Source of the DNA: an uncultured SAR116 cluster alpha proteobacterium
GTDB taxonomy: Bacteria > Pseudomonadota > Alphaproteobacteria > Puniceispirillales > Puniceispirillaceae
Assembly (NCBI GenBank): GCA_902583715.1
Contig: CACHXC010000001.1
Location: forward strand, 83,049-147,048
Length of the DNA: 64,000 bases
Reading direction: 5' to 3'
A model generated the notes under the pieces. The model had not been told where the DNA came from, searched no databases, and saw nothing but the letters and a program-made list of their open reading frames with translations. Positions 42,161 through 52,122 of this stretch are shown one piece after another (position 1 is the first letter of the stretch; the number at the start of each line of letters is the position of its first letter). The position numbers and the translations under genes were made by a program.

Positions 42161-45100
42161 ATGGAATTTATTAGTAATATTAAAAATAATGGGGATGTTT
42201 GGGGGGCGCCGGATGGGGCCCTTTCTTTGGTGCTTGCCGCGGCCGCCCAAACGCAAGCGCCGATCATTTTTGTGGCACGAGATGATGCCAGATTGGCGGC
42301 TGTAGAGGCCGGCTTGACATGCATTGCTCCTCAGCTTGACCGATGGGTTTTGCCAGCGTGGGATTGTTTGCCTTATGACCGGTTGTCGCCGCAAGGTGGG
42401 TTAGTTGGGCGGCGCATTGAGACGCTCGCCCGCTTATGCGCTGGCGAGGTGCCGGCAATTTTGCTCACCACAATCAATGCAATTATGCAAAAACTGCCAC
42501 CGGCTGATTATTTTACCGATAGTAGTCTGGTGATCACCCCAGCAGCTGCGCATAGCCCGGCCAGCCTTGCTGAATTTCTGTCTAATCACGCCTATTTGCG
42601 GACTGACACGGTCCGTGAAACGGGTGAATTTTCCATTCGCGGTGGTATTTTAGACGTTTTCCCACCGGGCCAAAGTGATCCGGTCCGCTTGGATTTTTTT
42701 GGTGATGAAATAGAAACCATGCGGGTTTTTGATGCCGCCACCCAACGCAGTACTGGGCGGCTTGATCGGTTGATTTTACGGCCCGTTGCAGAATTTATGT
42801 TGACCGATACCAGTATCAGCCGTTTTCGAACGCGCTATCTACAGGCATTCGGCGCGAGTGCTAGCCGTGACGCGCTTTATGAGTCGGTGTCGGCTGGGCG
42901 CATGCATCCGGGCATTGAACATTGGTTGCCATTATTTCACGACCAGCTTGCAACCTTGGCCGATTATTGCCCGGGGTGGCCATTGTTTTTGGACCATGAG
43001 GGGGATGCGGCATCCGCTGCGCGGCAAGTCCAAATCCAAGATTTTTTCGACGCTCGGAACCAGCATGATCAAGATGATGCCGCGCCCTACCGGCCATTAC
43101 CCACCGATCAGCTCTATCTAAATGAACAACAAATTGAAACAGTGCTTACAGGGGCGTCGACACGGCGGCTTTTTGCGTTTGCTGCGCCCGAAACCGCCGC
43201 GCCAGAGGCGTCTGAACAGGGGCAGACTGATGCAGGCGGCCGCGCCGGTATCCGATTGGCGGCATCCGGTGCCACAAGTGCCGTTGCTGACTGCGTGGCG
43301 GCCATTACATCTGAACGACAAGGACAAAATCGGCCGGTCGTATTGGCCTGTAGTTCAGCTGGGGCGGCCAGCCGTTTGACGGATTTGCTGGAACAACAGA
43401 TAGGCGTTGGCATCGTGCAAGCCGTTTCATCCTTGTCCGAGGTCAAAAAAGCGGGCCTCTATATCACCCAATGGCCATTGGAAACCGGGTTTCAAACGGA
43501 TCATCTACTGGTATTTGCTGAGCCGGATATTTTTGGCCAGCGGCTGTCGCGTCCGCAATCAAAACGTGGCCGTGGTGATGATTTCCTGCGTGAAGTCAGC
43601 GCGCTGGAAACGGGCGATTTGGTTGTGCATGCCGAACATGGTATTGGCCGCTATGAAGGGCTGGTCATCATTAATAGTGCGGGCGGCGACCATGATTGCT
43701 TGCATTTGGTCTATGCGAGTGGTGACAAGCTGTATCTGCCAGTTGAAAATATCGAATTGCTGAGCCGCTACGGCAGTGGCGATAGCGATGCACAGCTAGA
43801 CCGGCTTGGCGGTGCGGCATGGCAGGCACGGGTTGCCCGTATTAAAGGGCGGGTTCGCATCATGGCCGAACAATTGATTAAGATCGCGGCATCGCGCCAA
43901 CGCGCCAGAGCTGAACCTCTGATGGCTGAAGATGGTAGTTTTGCCGAATTTTGTGGTCGTTTTGCGTTCAGTGAAACAGATGACCAATTACATGCCATCG
44001 CTGATGTCGTTGACGATCTTGCATCGGGCAAGGCGAGTGACAGGCTGATTTGTGGTGATGTGGGATTTGGCAAAACCGAAGTGGCATTGCGCGCCGCTTT
44101 TATTGCGGCAATGGCCGGCTATCAGGTCGCAGTGGTGGCACCAACAACATTATTGGCGCGCCAACATGGCAAGGTGTTTACCGAACGATTTAACGGGTTT
44201 CCGGTGAAAATAGGCGTGTTGTCGCGGATGACACCAACGCACGAGGCAAGAGACATACGCGAAGGCATTGCGTCTGGGGATGTGCAGATTGCTATTGGTA
44301 CCCATGCGCTGTTGGCCAAAACAATTAACTTTAACCATCTTGGCTTGCTGATCATTGATGAAGAACAGCATTTTGGCGTTGGGCAAAAGGAGCGTCTGAA
44401 AGAATTGCGCGGTGATATTCATGTGTTGACGTTATCGGCAACACCGATCCCACGCACCCTGCAAATGGCCTTGTCCGGCGTGCGCGACATGTCGCTGATC
44501 GCAACGCCGCCGGTTGACCGCTTGGCTGTACGCACGTTTGTGGGCCCATGGGATGGGGTGGTTTTACGTGAAGCCATTCAACGCGAGATGTTTCGTGGTG
44601 GCCAAGTTTTCGTTGTCTGTCCGCGCATTGATGACATGCAGCGTGTCTATGACCGGGTAATGGCGCTGGTGCCAGACGCGCGGATATTATCAGCACATGG
44701 GCGCATGGCGCCAAATGAGCTGGATACGGTGATGACACGTTTTGCTGATGGCGAGGCGGATATTCTGCTTTCAACCAATATTGTAGAGTCAGGCATTGAT
44801 ATCCCGTCAGCCAATACCATGATCATTCATCGCGCGGATATGTTTGGCCTGTCACAATTATATCAATTGCGCGGTCGGGTGGGACGGGGGCGGCAACGTG
44901 CATATGCCTATTTGACCTCTGATCCAAAACGTCTGTTAAGCCCGCATGCCCGCCGCCGTTTGGAAGTGATGCAAACGCTAGATACATTGGGCGCTGGGTT
45001 TACCTTGGCATCTTATGATATGGATATTCGCGGTGCTGGGAATTTGCTTGGTGATGAACAATCGGGCCATGTGCGCGAGGTCGGTGTTGAGCTATATCAG

Positions 45101-45619
45101 GAAATGCTACGTCAGGCTGTCGAAGCGGCAAAAACCGGAAAAGCTGACGATGATGAAGCATCTGCTGAAACTGTCTGGACACCGCAAATCAACCTTGGCA
45201 TTGAAGTGCGCATTCCAGAAACTTATGTGCCTGATCTGAATGTGCGTTTGTCGATCTATCGCCGTATTGGTGATCTTGGCGATCCACAAGCGATTGATCA
45301 CATGATTGCTGAACTTGTTGACCGGTTTGGCCCATTGCCAGATTCTGTGCGTAACCTGTTTGCATTTATCGATCTAAAACAGCTTTGCCGAAGTGCGAAT
45401 GTTGAAAAAATTGATGTGGGTCCCAAAGGCATATCTCTATCATTCCGTGATGATCAATTTGCGCGGCCAGAACAGTTGATTGGCTGGATTGCCGGGCAGG
45501 GCGGGCGGGTACAATTGCGCCCTGACCACCGGCTATTTGTCAAAGCCCCATTAGAAAAATCAGATATGCAAGTGCCGGCATGCCGCGAGGTGATACAGCA
45601 ATTGATCAGCTTGCTGTAA
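42161..45619 (+). CDS. mfd: Transcription-repair coupling factor
   Basis: 1152 aa; VRETGEFSIRGGILDVFPPG, RID region, LICGDVGFGKTEVALRAAF, IIDEEQHFGVGQKE, RGRVGRG, TRCF C-terminus. Confidence 0.97.
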   Translation: MEFISNIKNNGDVWGAPDGALSLVLAAAAQTQAPIIFVARDDARLAAVEAGLTCIAPQLDRWVLPAWDCLPYDRLSPQGGLVGRRIETLARLCAGEVPAILLTTINAIMQKLPPADYFTDSSLVITPAAAHSPASLAEFLSNHAYLRTDTVRETGEFSIRGGILDVFPPGQSDPVRLDFFGDEIETMRVFDAATQRSTGRLDRLILRPVAEFMLTDTSISRFRTRYLQAFGASASRDALYESVSAGRMHPGIEHWLPLFHDQLATLADYCPGWPLFLDHEGDAASAARQVQIQDFFDARNQHDQDDAAPYRPLPTDQLYLNEQQIETVLTGASTRRLFAFAAPETAAPEASEQGQTDAGGRAGIRLAASGATSAVADCVAAITSERQGQNRPVVLACSSAGAASRLTDLLEQQIGVGIVQAVSSLSEVKKAGLYITQWPLETGFQTDHLLVFAEPDIFGQRLSRPQSKRGRGDDFLREVSALETGDLVVHAEHGIGRYEGLVIINSAGGDHDCLHLVYASGDKLYLPVENIELLSRYGSGDSDAQLDRLGGAAWQARVARIKGRVRIMAEQLIKIAASRQRARAEPLMAEDGSFAEFCGRFAFSETDDQLHAIADVVDDLASGKASDRLICGDVGFGKTEVALRAAFIAAMAGYQVAVVAPTTLLARQHGKVFTERFNGFPVKIGVLSRMTPTHEARDIREGIASGDVQIAIGTHALLAKTINFNHLGLLIIDEEQHFGVGQKERLKELRGDIHVLTLSATPIPRTLQMALSGVRDMSLIATPPVDRLAVRTFVGPWDGVVLREAIQREMFRGGQVFVVCPRIDDMQRVYDRVMALVPDARILSAHGRMAPNELDTVMTRFADGEADILLSTNIVESGIDIPSANTMIIHRADMFGLSQLYQLRGRVGRGRQRAYAYLTSDPKRLLSPHARRRLEVMQTLDTLGAGFTLASYDMDIRGAGNLLGDEQSGHVREVGVELYQEMLRQAVEAAKTGKADDDEASAETVWTPQINLGIEVRIPETYVPDLNVRLSIYRRIGDLGDPQAIDHMIAELVDRFGPLPDSVRNLFAFIDLKQLCRSANVEKIDVGPKGISLSFRDDQFARPEQLIGWIAGQGGRVQLRPDHRLFVKAPLEKSDMQVPACREVIQQLISLL

Positions 45620-45637
45620 GACCGCATATGACCTGTG

Positions 45638-46294
45638 TTAAGCTGTGGCCGCGTCAATCACAGGCAGAAAATGTTCAGATAAATGCGCCCCGGCGACAGC
45701 ATATTGTTCGGCAAAAATAAAATAGGGAACGCCGTCAAGCTGAAGTTGCCGCGCCATAAACAAATCTTGTTCAAGCTGGCGCTGTGTTGCGGTGCTATGG
45801 ACTGTGTCTAAGTCAATATCCACGCCAGCTTCATCAATGATAGCCGCTATGATATCAGGGTCGCCAATATCCTTGCCCTCAATGAAATAGGCCTGATAGA
45901 ACGCTTCGCTTAAAATTTCGACATTATTTTTCGCAGATAATAGCACGTGATGTACGCCGCGGCTATCTGGTGTGCGAGTGATTTTGTCAAAATTAAAGGC
46001 AATGCCACTATCCAGTCCGGCGGCGGCGATACGTCCGTAAACAGCAGCGGCGGCGCTACCAAATTTATTATGCAGATAGGCTTGCCGGTCCATACCCTCA
46101 GCCGGCATCCCGGGGTTCAGCAAAAATCCACGCCAAATATAGCGGGGGGTCACATGGCGACGTGCCGCAAAGGCCGCATCAAGCCGCTTTTTACCAATGT
46201 AACACCAAGGGCAGATGATATCGGCGTAAATTTCTACATTGACGATTTTGTTGGTGGCTGACATCTGGGCTGTATTGGCGTTGTTAACATGCAA
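45638..46294 (-). CDS. DsbA family (FrnE-like) oxidoreductase
   Basis: VNVEIYADIICPWCYIGKKRLDAAF with CPWC motif; C-terminal DGVPYFIFAEQYAVAGAHLSEHFLPVI. Confidence 0.93.
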   Translation of the reverse strand: MHVNNANTAQMSATNKIVNVEIYADIICPWCYIGKKRLDAAFAARRHVTPRYIWRGFLLNPGMPAEGMDRQAYLHNKFGSAAAAVYGRIAAAGLDSGIAFNFDKITRTPDSRGVHHVLLSAKNNVEILSEAFYQAYFIEGKDIGDPDIIAAIIDEAGVDIDLDTVHSTATQRQLEQDLFMARQLQLDGVPYFIFAEQYAVAGAHLSEHFLPVIDAATA

Positions 46295-46438
46295 TAGCGA
46301 CAGGAATAGGGAAGCCTATTCATCTCTTTTTGACAAGGCGTGTTGGCAAAAAGTCACCCGAATAGTTCACGTTTCCGATCAGATGTTGTAAAACACGACA
46401 ATTGTTTCGCGGGCGAGGGGCATAACAAGGTACGGCCA

Positions 46439-46958
46439 ATGGATGCAATAACAGATTATGAGACTTCGTCTGGTATGTCCAAGGCCACTATTGTGGCGGC
46501 GCGTGATACGCTGTTGGCGCAAAAATCACTTACTATTGCGGTTTTTGATGATAGCGCTGTTCCTGATCTGGGCATATCTCCCTTTATCCGCCGACATGAC
46601 GGTCTTTATATCTACACCAGTCACCTAGCTGGTCACGTGCAGGCGCTTTTAGCGCAAAACCGTGCCAGCTTCATCATCGCGCTTGATGAAGCCGCCACAT
46701 CTAATATCTGGGCGCGGCACCGGCTGAAATTTGGGGGGGGCTGTTGCAGAGGTGCCGCGAGACGATGCAGAATTTCGGGCTCTTTGTGATGATTTTGCCG
46801 CGGCGCATGGCAACACTATGCGTTTGATCAGGGATTTTACCGATTTCCATATGTTGCGTATCACGCCAGATAATGGGGTGTTGGTGTTGGGGTTTGCCAG
46901 AGCCTTTTGTGTAAAAGGAGCCAGCTTTGATATAGTCGCGCATCTCGCGCGCGGTTGA
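46439..46958 (+). pseudogene. Pyridoxamine 5'-phosphate oxidase-like / HugZ-like gene interrupted by a frameshift at a G8 tract
   Basis: Frame 1 (MDAITDYETSSGMSKATIVAARDTLLAQKSLTIAVFDDSAVPDLGISPFIRRHDGLYIYTSHLAGHVQALLAQNRASFIIA...RHRLKFGG) continues in the next frame (AVAEVPRDDAEFRALCDDFAAAHGNTMRLIRDFTDFHMLRITPDNGVLVLGFARAF). Confidence 0.75.
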
Positions 46959-46962
46959 CGGT

Positions 46963-47631
46963 ATGCGGAACGTGCAACAACAGCCATATCCAGTGTTGTG
47001 GAGTTTCCGGCGTTGTCCCTATGCCATGCGCGCCCGTCTAGCGATTCATGCCAGCCAGCATCTTGTCTATTTGCGCGAAATTAAGCTACGCGATAAGCCA
47101 GCAGAATTTCTTGCTGCCGCGAAAAAGGCAACGGTGCCGGTCTTGGTGCTAACGAACGGTCAGGTTATTGATGAAAGCCGCGATATCATGTTGTGGGCAT
47201 TGCAACAATCTGATCCGCACGGTTGGTTAAATCTGTGGCAGGCTGACCCGGATTTTTGTCATGCGTTTTTTGACCGATTGGATGGGCCATTTAAACAACA
47301 GCTTGATCACTATAAATATGCCAGCCGGTTTGAAGCAGATGTTGGGCAACAAAATCGCGCTGATGCAGGTGTGTTTTTGACCGAGATTGACCAGCGGCTT
47401 GGGTCCGCTACAGGCTATCTATCAGGGGCAAATTATGGCGTTCTTGATGCCGCCGCCTTGCCTTTTGTGCGCCAGTTTCGCGGTGTTGACGAAATCTGGT
47501 TTGACGCGCAACCATGGCCGCATCTGCATCGCTGGCTAGGCGTGTTTTTGGCATCAGCAGAGTTTGCCGCGGTCATGCAGAAATATCCACCATGGCAACC
47601 AGCCGATAAAGCAATTTTATTTCCGGCATAA
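46963..47631 (+). CDS. Glutathione S-transferase-like protein
   Basis: PVLWSFRRCPYAMRARLAIHAS, thioredoxin-fold N-terminal domain with VPVLVLTNGQVIDESRDIMLWAL. Confidence 0.88.
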   Translation: MRNVQQQPYPVLWSFRRCPYAMRARLAIHASQHLVYLREIKLRDKPAEFLAAAKKATVPVLVLTNGQVIDESRDIMLWALQQSDPHGWLNLWQADPDFCHAFFDRLDGPFKQQLDHYKYASRFEADVGQQNRADAGVFLTEIDQRLGSATGYLSGANYGVLDAAALPFVRQFRGVDEIWFDAQPWPHLHRWLGVFLASAEFAAVMQKYPPWQPADKAILFPA

Positions 47632-47714
47632 GCGTTGTGGGCGTCGGTGTTGCGTTATTCTAGGCCGGTAGGCGATGTCATAAATCCGTAACAAAATGGC
47701 GTTAGAAATGCGGC

Positions 47715-49478
47715 ATGGATGGACAAATAACAGGGATAAAAGCACTTCGGCAAAACAAGCCGATTGACACTGGTGCGGTGTTGCTGGCGCAGGTGCCGCG
47801 GCTTTCAGCCTATCCGGCACCGGTAAGGCAAGGCCTTGTATATGCGTTACAAAAACTTGTCTGTGAAGACCGTATAAATGAGTTTTTGATCGAAAACGCG
47901 ACGGTGCAAGATTTCCAATTTATCGATCAGGTGTTCAGCCATCTTAAAATTGACTTTATCGCCGGCGATCAAGACATCGAACATATCCCGCCAAAGGGCC
48001 GGGTGATCATTGTGGCCAACCATCCGCTTGGGGGGTTGGATGGTTTGGCACTGCTTCGGCTGGTAGCATCTGTGCGCCGTGATGTGCGTATTGTTGTGAA
48101 TGAATTATTGTTGTATATCAATCAATTAAACAATCTATTGTTTCCTGTTGATGTAATGGGCGGCGAAACAAAAAAGGCCGATATTTATCGGATCAAACAA
48201 GCGCTTTTTAATGATGAAGCGGTGATTATTTTTCCGGCTGGTGAAGTGTCGCGGGCTGGGGCAAAAGGCATTCGCGACAGAAATTGGTTGCCTGGGTTTA
48301 TCCAGCTTGCCAAATCCACCAGATCGCCAGTTTTGCCGGTCCATATCAAGGCCAGAAATTCTGCGTTATTTTATGCGGTTTCACGGCTTAGCCAGCCCCT
48401 GTCCATGTTGATGTTGCCGCGTGAAATGCTTGGCTTTAAGGGCAAGATTAAATTTACCATCGGCCAGCCAATTGCCCCGGGCGTAATCGAGGGACTGCCA
48501 TTGTCCCGTAAAAAACAAGCCGGGCTTGTCAGCACCCATCTGCGGCGTATTGGGTCTGGTAAAACGCCGCTATTTGCAACCCAGTCACAGCTCATCGACA
48601 AGCTTGACCGGCAGATCATTCAGGCTGAATTAGCACAAGCCGAAATATTGGGTCAGACATCTGATAAAAAGACGATTTTCTTGCTTGATGGCGGGGATCA
48701 TTTCAATGTTTTGGAGGAAATTGGGCGACTGCGAGAGCGTACATTCCGCTTCGTGGGTGAGGGCACCGGCCATTGCAAGGATATCGACGATTTTGATCGG
48801 TATTATCGTCATCTTATTTTGTGGGATGAGACTGATCTTGAAATTGTGGGGGCTTACCGACTTGGTGAAATCTGGAAATGGCCGCAACAAGATAGCCATT
48901 TGCTCTACAGTGCGACGTTGTTTGATTACGCAAAAGACGCGGCCCCCATTTTTACGGCTGGGCTTGAGTTGGGGCGTAGTTTTGTTCAGCCCGAATATTG
49001 GGGCAAGCGCAGTCTAGATTATTTATGGCAGGGGCTCGGTGCCTATTTGGCACGGCATCCGCAAGTGAACTATCTATTCGGACCGGTATCATTGTCGCAA
49101 AATTTGCCGAAAAAGGCACGCGATCTGCTGGTTACGCATTATGGCAATTATTACCCAGACCCGCAAAATCTTGCCCGGGCGAAAAGCCCCTATATTTGCG
49201 ATGGTGAAACGGCAACATTAATTGCTGGGCAGGCAACGGGTGATGATGTCGACACTGCATTTGCGACGTTAAAATCACAGCTTGCCTTTATGGGGGTGAA
49301 AATTCCAACGCTCTATAAACAATATACTGATTTATGCCTGCCAGGCGGCACGCGGTTTTGTGGCTTTAACATTGATGAAAATTTTGGTCATTGTGTTGAT
49401 GGCCTTGTTGTTGTCGATCTTGGACTTGTGAAGGCAAAAAAACGTGCCCGGTATATAACACAACATAAAATGACTTAG
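47715..49478 (+). CDS. Bifunctional acyltransferase: PlsC-like N-terminal domain plus GNAT/hemolysin-like N-acyltransferase C-terminal domain (OlsF-like)
   Basis: N-terminal VANHPLGGLDGLALL ... FPAGEVSR PlsC-type motifs. C-terminal IGRLRERTFRFVGEGTGHCKDIDDFDRYYRHLILWDETDLEIVGAYRLG is the ornithine N-acyltransferase type. Confidence 0.87.
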   Translation: MDGQITGIKALRQNKPIDTGAVLLAQVPRLSAYPAPVRQGLVYALQKLVCEDRINEFLIENATVQDFQFIDQVFSHLKIDFIAGDQDIEHIPPKGRVIIVANHPLGGLDGLALLRLVASVRRDVRIVVNELLLYINQLNNLLFPVDVMGGETKKADIYRIKQALFNDEAVIIFPAGEVSRAGAKGIRDRNWLPGFIQLAKSTRSPVLPVHIKARNSALFYAVSRLSQPLSMLMLPREMLGFKGKIKFTIGQPIAPGVIEGLPLSRKKQAGLVSTHLRRIGSGKTPLFATQSQLIDKLDRQIIQAELAQAEILGQTSDKKTIFLLDGGDHFNVLEEIGRLRERTFRFVGEGTGHCKDIDDFDRYYRHLILWDETDLEIVGAYRLGEIWKWPQQDSHLLYSATLFDYAKDAAPIFTAGLELGRSFVQPEYWGKRSLDYLWQGLGAYLARHPQVNYLFGPVSLSQNLPKKARDLLVTHYGNYYPDPQNLARAKSPYICDGETATLIAGQATGDDVDTAFATLKSQLAFMGVKIPTLYKQYTDLCLPGGTRFCGFNIDENFGHCVDGLVVVDLGLVKAKKRARYITQHKMT

Positions 49479-49571
49479 CCCATTAAGTCGTTTAGATTAA
49501 TCGCTTGTTATGGTTGCTTTATTGGCATGGTGTTTGCATCTCACCTTCTGGAGCTTTTGAAGGAGGCGTAG

Positions 49572-49838
49572 ATGTCAAAAAAAACTGATACCGATGTAAT
49601 GGTAGAAGTGGTCGAGGCCACAATCCGGATTTTAATGGATCATGGCTTTACACGTGATGAGGCGTTGCAACTTATGCTGAGCCAAATTGCCGTGCAGGTC
49701 AGTCCAGAGATAATGCGGCTTGGCGTCACGTTGAGCGAAAACCACCACGAAGATTTTGCCAAGGCAGAATGGGCTGGCGGTGACGAGGCTGTGCAACAAA
49801 AAATTGGTTCCGTTGAATATGCCTTGGGGCCGCTGTAA
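49572..49838 (+). CDS. Small hypothetical protein (88 aa)
   Basis: ATG preceded by GAAGGAGG Shine-Dalgarno; coherent sequence MSKKTDTDVMVEVVEATIRILMDHGFTRDEALQLMLSQIAVQV. Confidence 0.7.
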   Translation: MSKKTDTDVMVEVVEATIRILMDHGFTRDEALQLMLSQIAVQVSPEIMRLGVTLSENHHEDFAKAEWAGGDEAVQQKIGSVEYALGPL

Positions 49839-49848
49839 ATAGGACTGA

Positions 49849-50262
49849 TTAATCAGAAAGCACTCGCACAATACCAACCTTTGGGTCAATTTCTAGCTGT
49901 TGCCCGGTTGTGATAAGCGTGGTGATATCACCATCTTCAAACCGGTCACACATGGTGATGTTGGCCAGCGCTGCACCCTGTACCAAAATTGTGTTGGCCT
50001 GATTAAATAAAATGGCTTTCGGCACAATGTTGCGTGCCGCCATCTCATGCAACATCCAAGCTGTCGCCACACCGCCTTTGGCGGTATTAAGAACCAAAAT
50101 TTTATCCTTGTAAGATTGACCGGCCAGTTTGTGTTGTGGCCGTGAAAATACGCCTTTGATGCGGTCAAGGTCATAGCGTGCTGAAAAATTATCATCAGCA
50201 ACCAGGGCGATGCCGGTTACCTTTGGGCCAACCCCTGTATGGCATTTCAATTCCCTAGTCAT
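49849..50262 (-). CDS. Aconitase X swivel-domain (DUF126) subunit
   Basis: SFKDKILVLNTAKGGVATAWMLHEMAARNIVPKAILFNQANTILVQGAALANITMCDRFE; ATGA-type overlap with the upstream large subunit. Confidence 0.9.
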   Translation of the reverse strand: MTRELKCHTGVGPKVTGIALVADDNFSARYDLDRIKGVFSRPQHKLAGQSYKDKILVLNTAKGGVATAWMLHEMAARNIVPKAILFNQANTILVQGAALANITMCDRFEDGDITTLITTGQQLEIDPKVGIVRVLSD

Positions 50263-51491
50263 TGGATCACCCCCTCAATCGCTGACGCGACACAATCTTC
50301 CATAGTGGCGAGCGCTGGCTTATATCCATAGCCGCCTAAAATATTGACAATTTTTGCCGAATTGCTGAGCAAGCGCACCCAACCATTTGCCTCGCTGATT
50401 TCACGGGCATATTGGTTATAGAAACAGGTGCCCTCCAAAATAGTGCCGCCCGCCGCCTCGATTTGCGCGGCAAACCCCATACGGCGCGCATCACCAATGA
50501 CTTGCGGGGCAGTGCACACAATCACCGGCACTTTAAATGTGGCACCGCGGCACAAACCGGCAAGTTGTTGCATCTCAACGATTGATAGTTGCGGTGCGGC
50601 AAACACGACCACGTCAAGCTTATCGCCGCGACCACTAAAGCCGTCGCTAAGCCGGCTTATATCATCGGCTGTAATTGTTTCGGGACGACATTTATCGCCA
50701 CCGCAATCGGCTAAATTTTGTGCTTCAGGGGTGATGCCGACAAGGTGAAATAACGGCGTTGAACCATAGCTGGCCATCGCCGCACCAAAATGCTTAACTT
50801 CATCCGAGGTTGGACTGCTCTCAATGCCCTCGATCACTGGCACTTCCCAATAGGTTCCGGATTTTTTGCCGATAACGGCACCTAGAATACCCCAGTCGGT
50901 CAGATTTTTTGGCTGTATGGTGACCTGAAAGCGGCGAGTGGCACGCCGATAGCTGTCGAGATGCAAGCCATAGCGCGGTGTTCGCCCAGTCAAGCCGGCA
51001 GCGAGGGCCGATGGTCCGCCCTCAAAATTTGATCGCGCCCCACATACGCTATTGGCATAGATCACCACACCGGTATCTCCAAAGGCCAGATGGTCACCAC
51101 GTACAGGCGGCATGATTGTTTGGTAATTGATACAGGTATTGGTCATCATAATGCCAATGGCCTCGCAAGCGGCTATAAACCGACGTTCAAGTGATGCCAT
51201 CTCTTCGGTCTGGCCAAGTGGTTGGTAATAGGCAAGATCAACACCACGCGGATCCGTGATCATCGGGATCATCACTTTTGTATTGTGGCTGGCTAACCCC
51301 TCGACAAAGGCAACCCCCGCTTCGCCAACAGATTCTGGATCCGCCATCATATGCGCTTGGCTTACCGGTACCATGTCAATCGCGTCAAAAAATGAACCAA
51401 CTTGAATTTGATGGTTGATCGCCCATTGTTGGGCCAGGCCAAAATCGCCATTACGCATGGCGCATTCTTCATCACTGAGTTTCATAACCAT
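50259..51491 (-). CDS. Aconitase X catalytic (DUF521) subunit
   Basis: CINYQTIMPPVRGDHLAFGDTGVVIYANSVCGARSNFEGGPSALAAGLTGRTPRYGLHL and FYNQYAREISEANGWVRLLSNSAKIVNILGGYGY. Confidence 0.92.
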   Translation of the reverse strand: MVMKLSDEECAMRNGDFGLAQQWAINHQIQVGSFFDAIDMVPVSQAHMMADPESVGEAGVAFVEGLASHNTKVMIPMITDPRGVDLAYYQPLGQTEEMASLERRFIAACEAIGIMMTNTCINYQTIMPPVRGDHLAFGDTGVVIYANSVCGARSNFEGGPSALAAGLTGRTPRYGLHLDSYRRATRRFQVTIQPKNLTDWGILGAVIGKKSGTYWEVPVIEGIESSPTSDEVKHFGAAMASYGSTPLFHLVGITPEAQNLADCGGDKCRPETITADDISRLSDGFSGRGDKLDVVVFAAPQLSIVEMQQLAGLCRGATFKVPVIVCTAPQVIGDARRMGFAAQIEAAGGTILEGTCFYNQYAREISEANGWVRLLSNSAKIVNILGGYGYKPALATMEDCVASAIEGVIQ

Positions 51492-51661
51492 TCTTTTTTA
51501 ACGCAAATTTTCTCCAGATTAGCGTGATCATTGATTGTGTCACCATAAAACTCTGCTTGTGTGTCCGGCTTCGGTTTTAATGCATGTTATGCTTGATATT
51601 TTTAATCTGCGACCCACCTAATACAAGGCGAGGCACGCTATTATTGAGACCGGAAAACACC

Positions 51662-52033
51662 ATGCTAACAGTTTATTTTGATGGGAAATGCGGGTTATGC
51701 CGCCGTGAAATCGAATATTACAAGCGTGTCGCCCCAGCGGATAGATTTTTATGGTGTGATATTGCCCATGATCCCGCTTCTCTCGCTGATATTAATATTT
51801 CGCAGGCTGATGCATTGCGGCGGCTTCACGCTCGCGATTCTGCTGGCACCCTGTACGTAGGCGTGGCCGCTTTTATTGCGATTTGGCAGCGTTTGAGTTA
51901 TTGGCGGTATCTGGCATTGATCATCAAATCACCATTGTTGCAACCGTTGGCGGCGTTTCTCTATGATCGGTTTGCTGATTACCGTTTTTCGCGTCTTACC
52001 CATTGCCAGATTGCAGCCAGAACAGCCAAATAA
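51662..52033 (+). CDS. DCC family thiol-disulfide oxidoreductase-like (DUF393) protein
   Basis: LTVYFDGKCGLCRREIEYYKRVAPADRFLWCDIA with the D-G-x-C-x-x-C motif. Confidence 0.9.
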   Translation: MLTVYFDGKCGLCRREIEYYKRVAPADRFLWCDIAHDPASLADINISQADALRRLHARDSAGTLYVGVAAFIAIWQRLSYWRYLALIIKSPLLQPLAAFLYDRFADYRFSRLTHCQIAARTAK

Positions 52034-52122
52034 CCAGCTTCTCGCTTGGGGGGCGTCGGTTGGCGGCCATCCACAATACCGTATTGGTGACTGGTATGAA
52101 GATTTAAAGGAGATGGGACACG

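Noticed and set aside
49472-49489. GACTTA-gcccat-TAAGTC hairpin at the end of the OlsF-like gene as a terminator
   Set aside because: Only a weak 6-bp AT-rich stem and no T-tract follows; not enough support.
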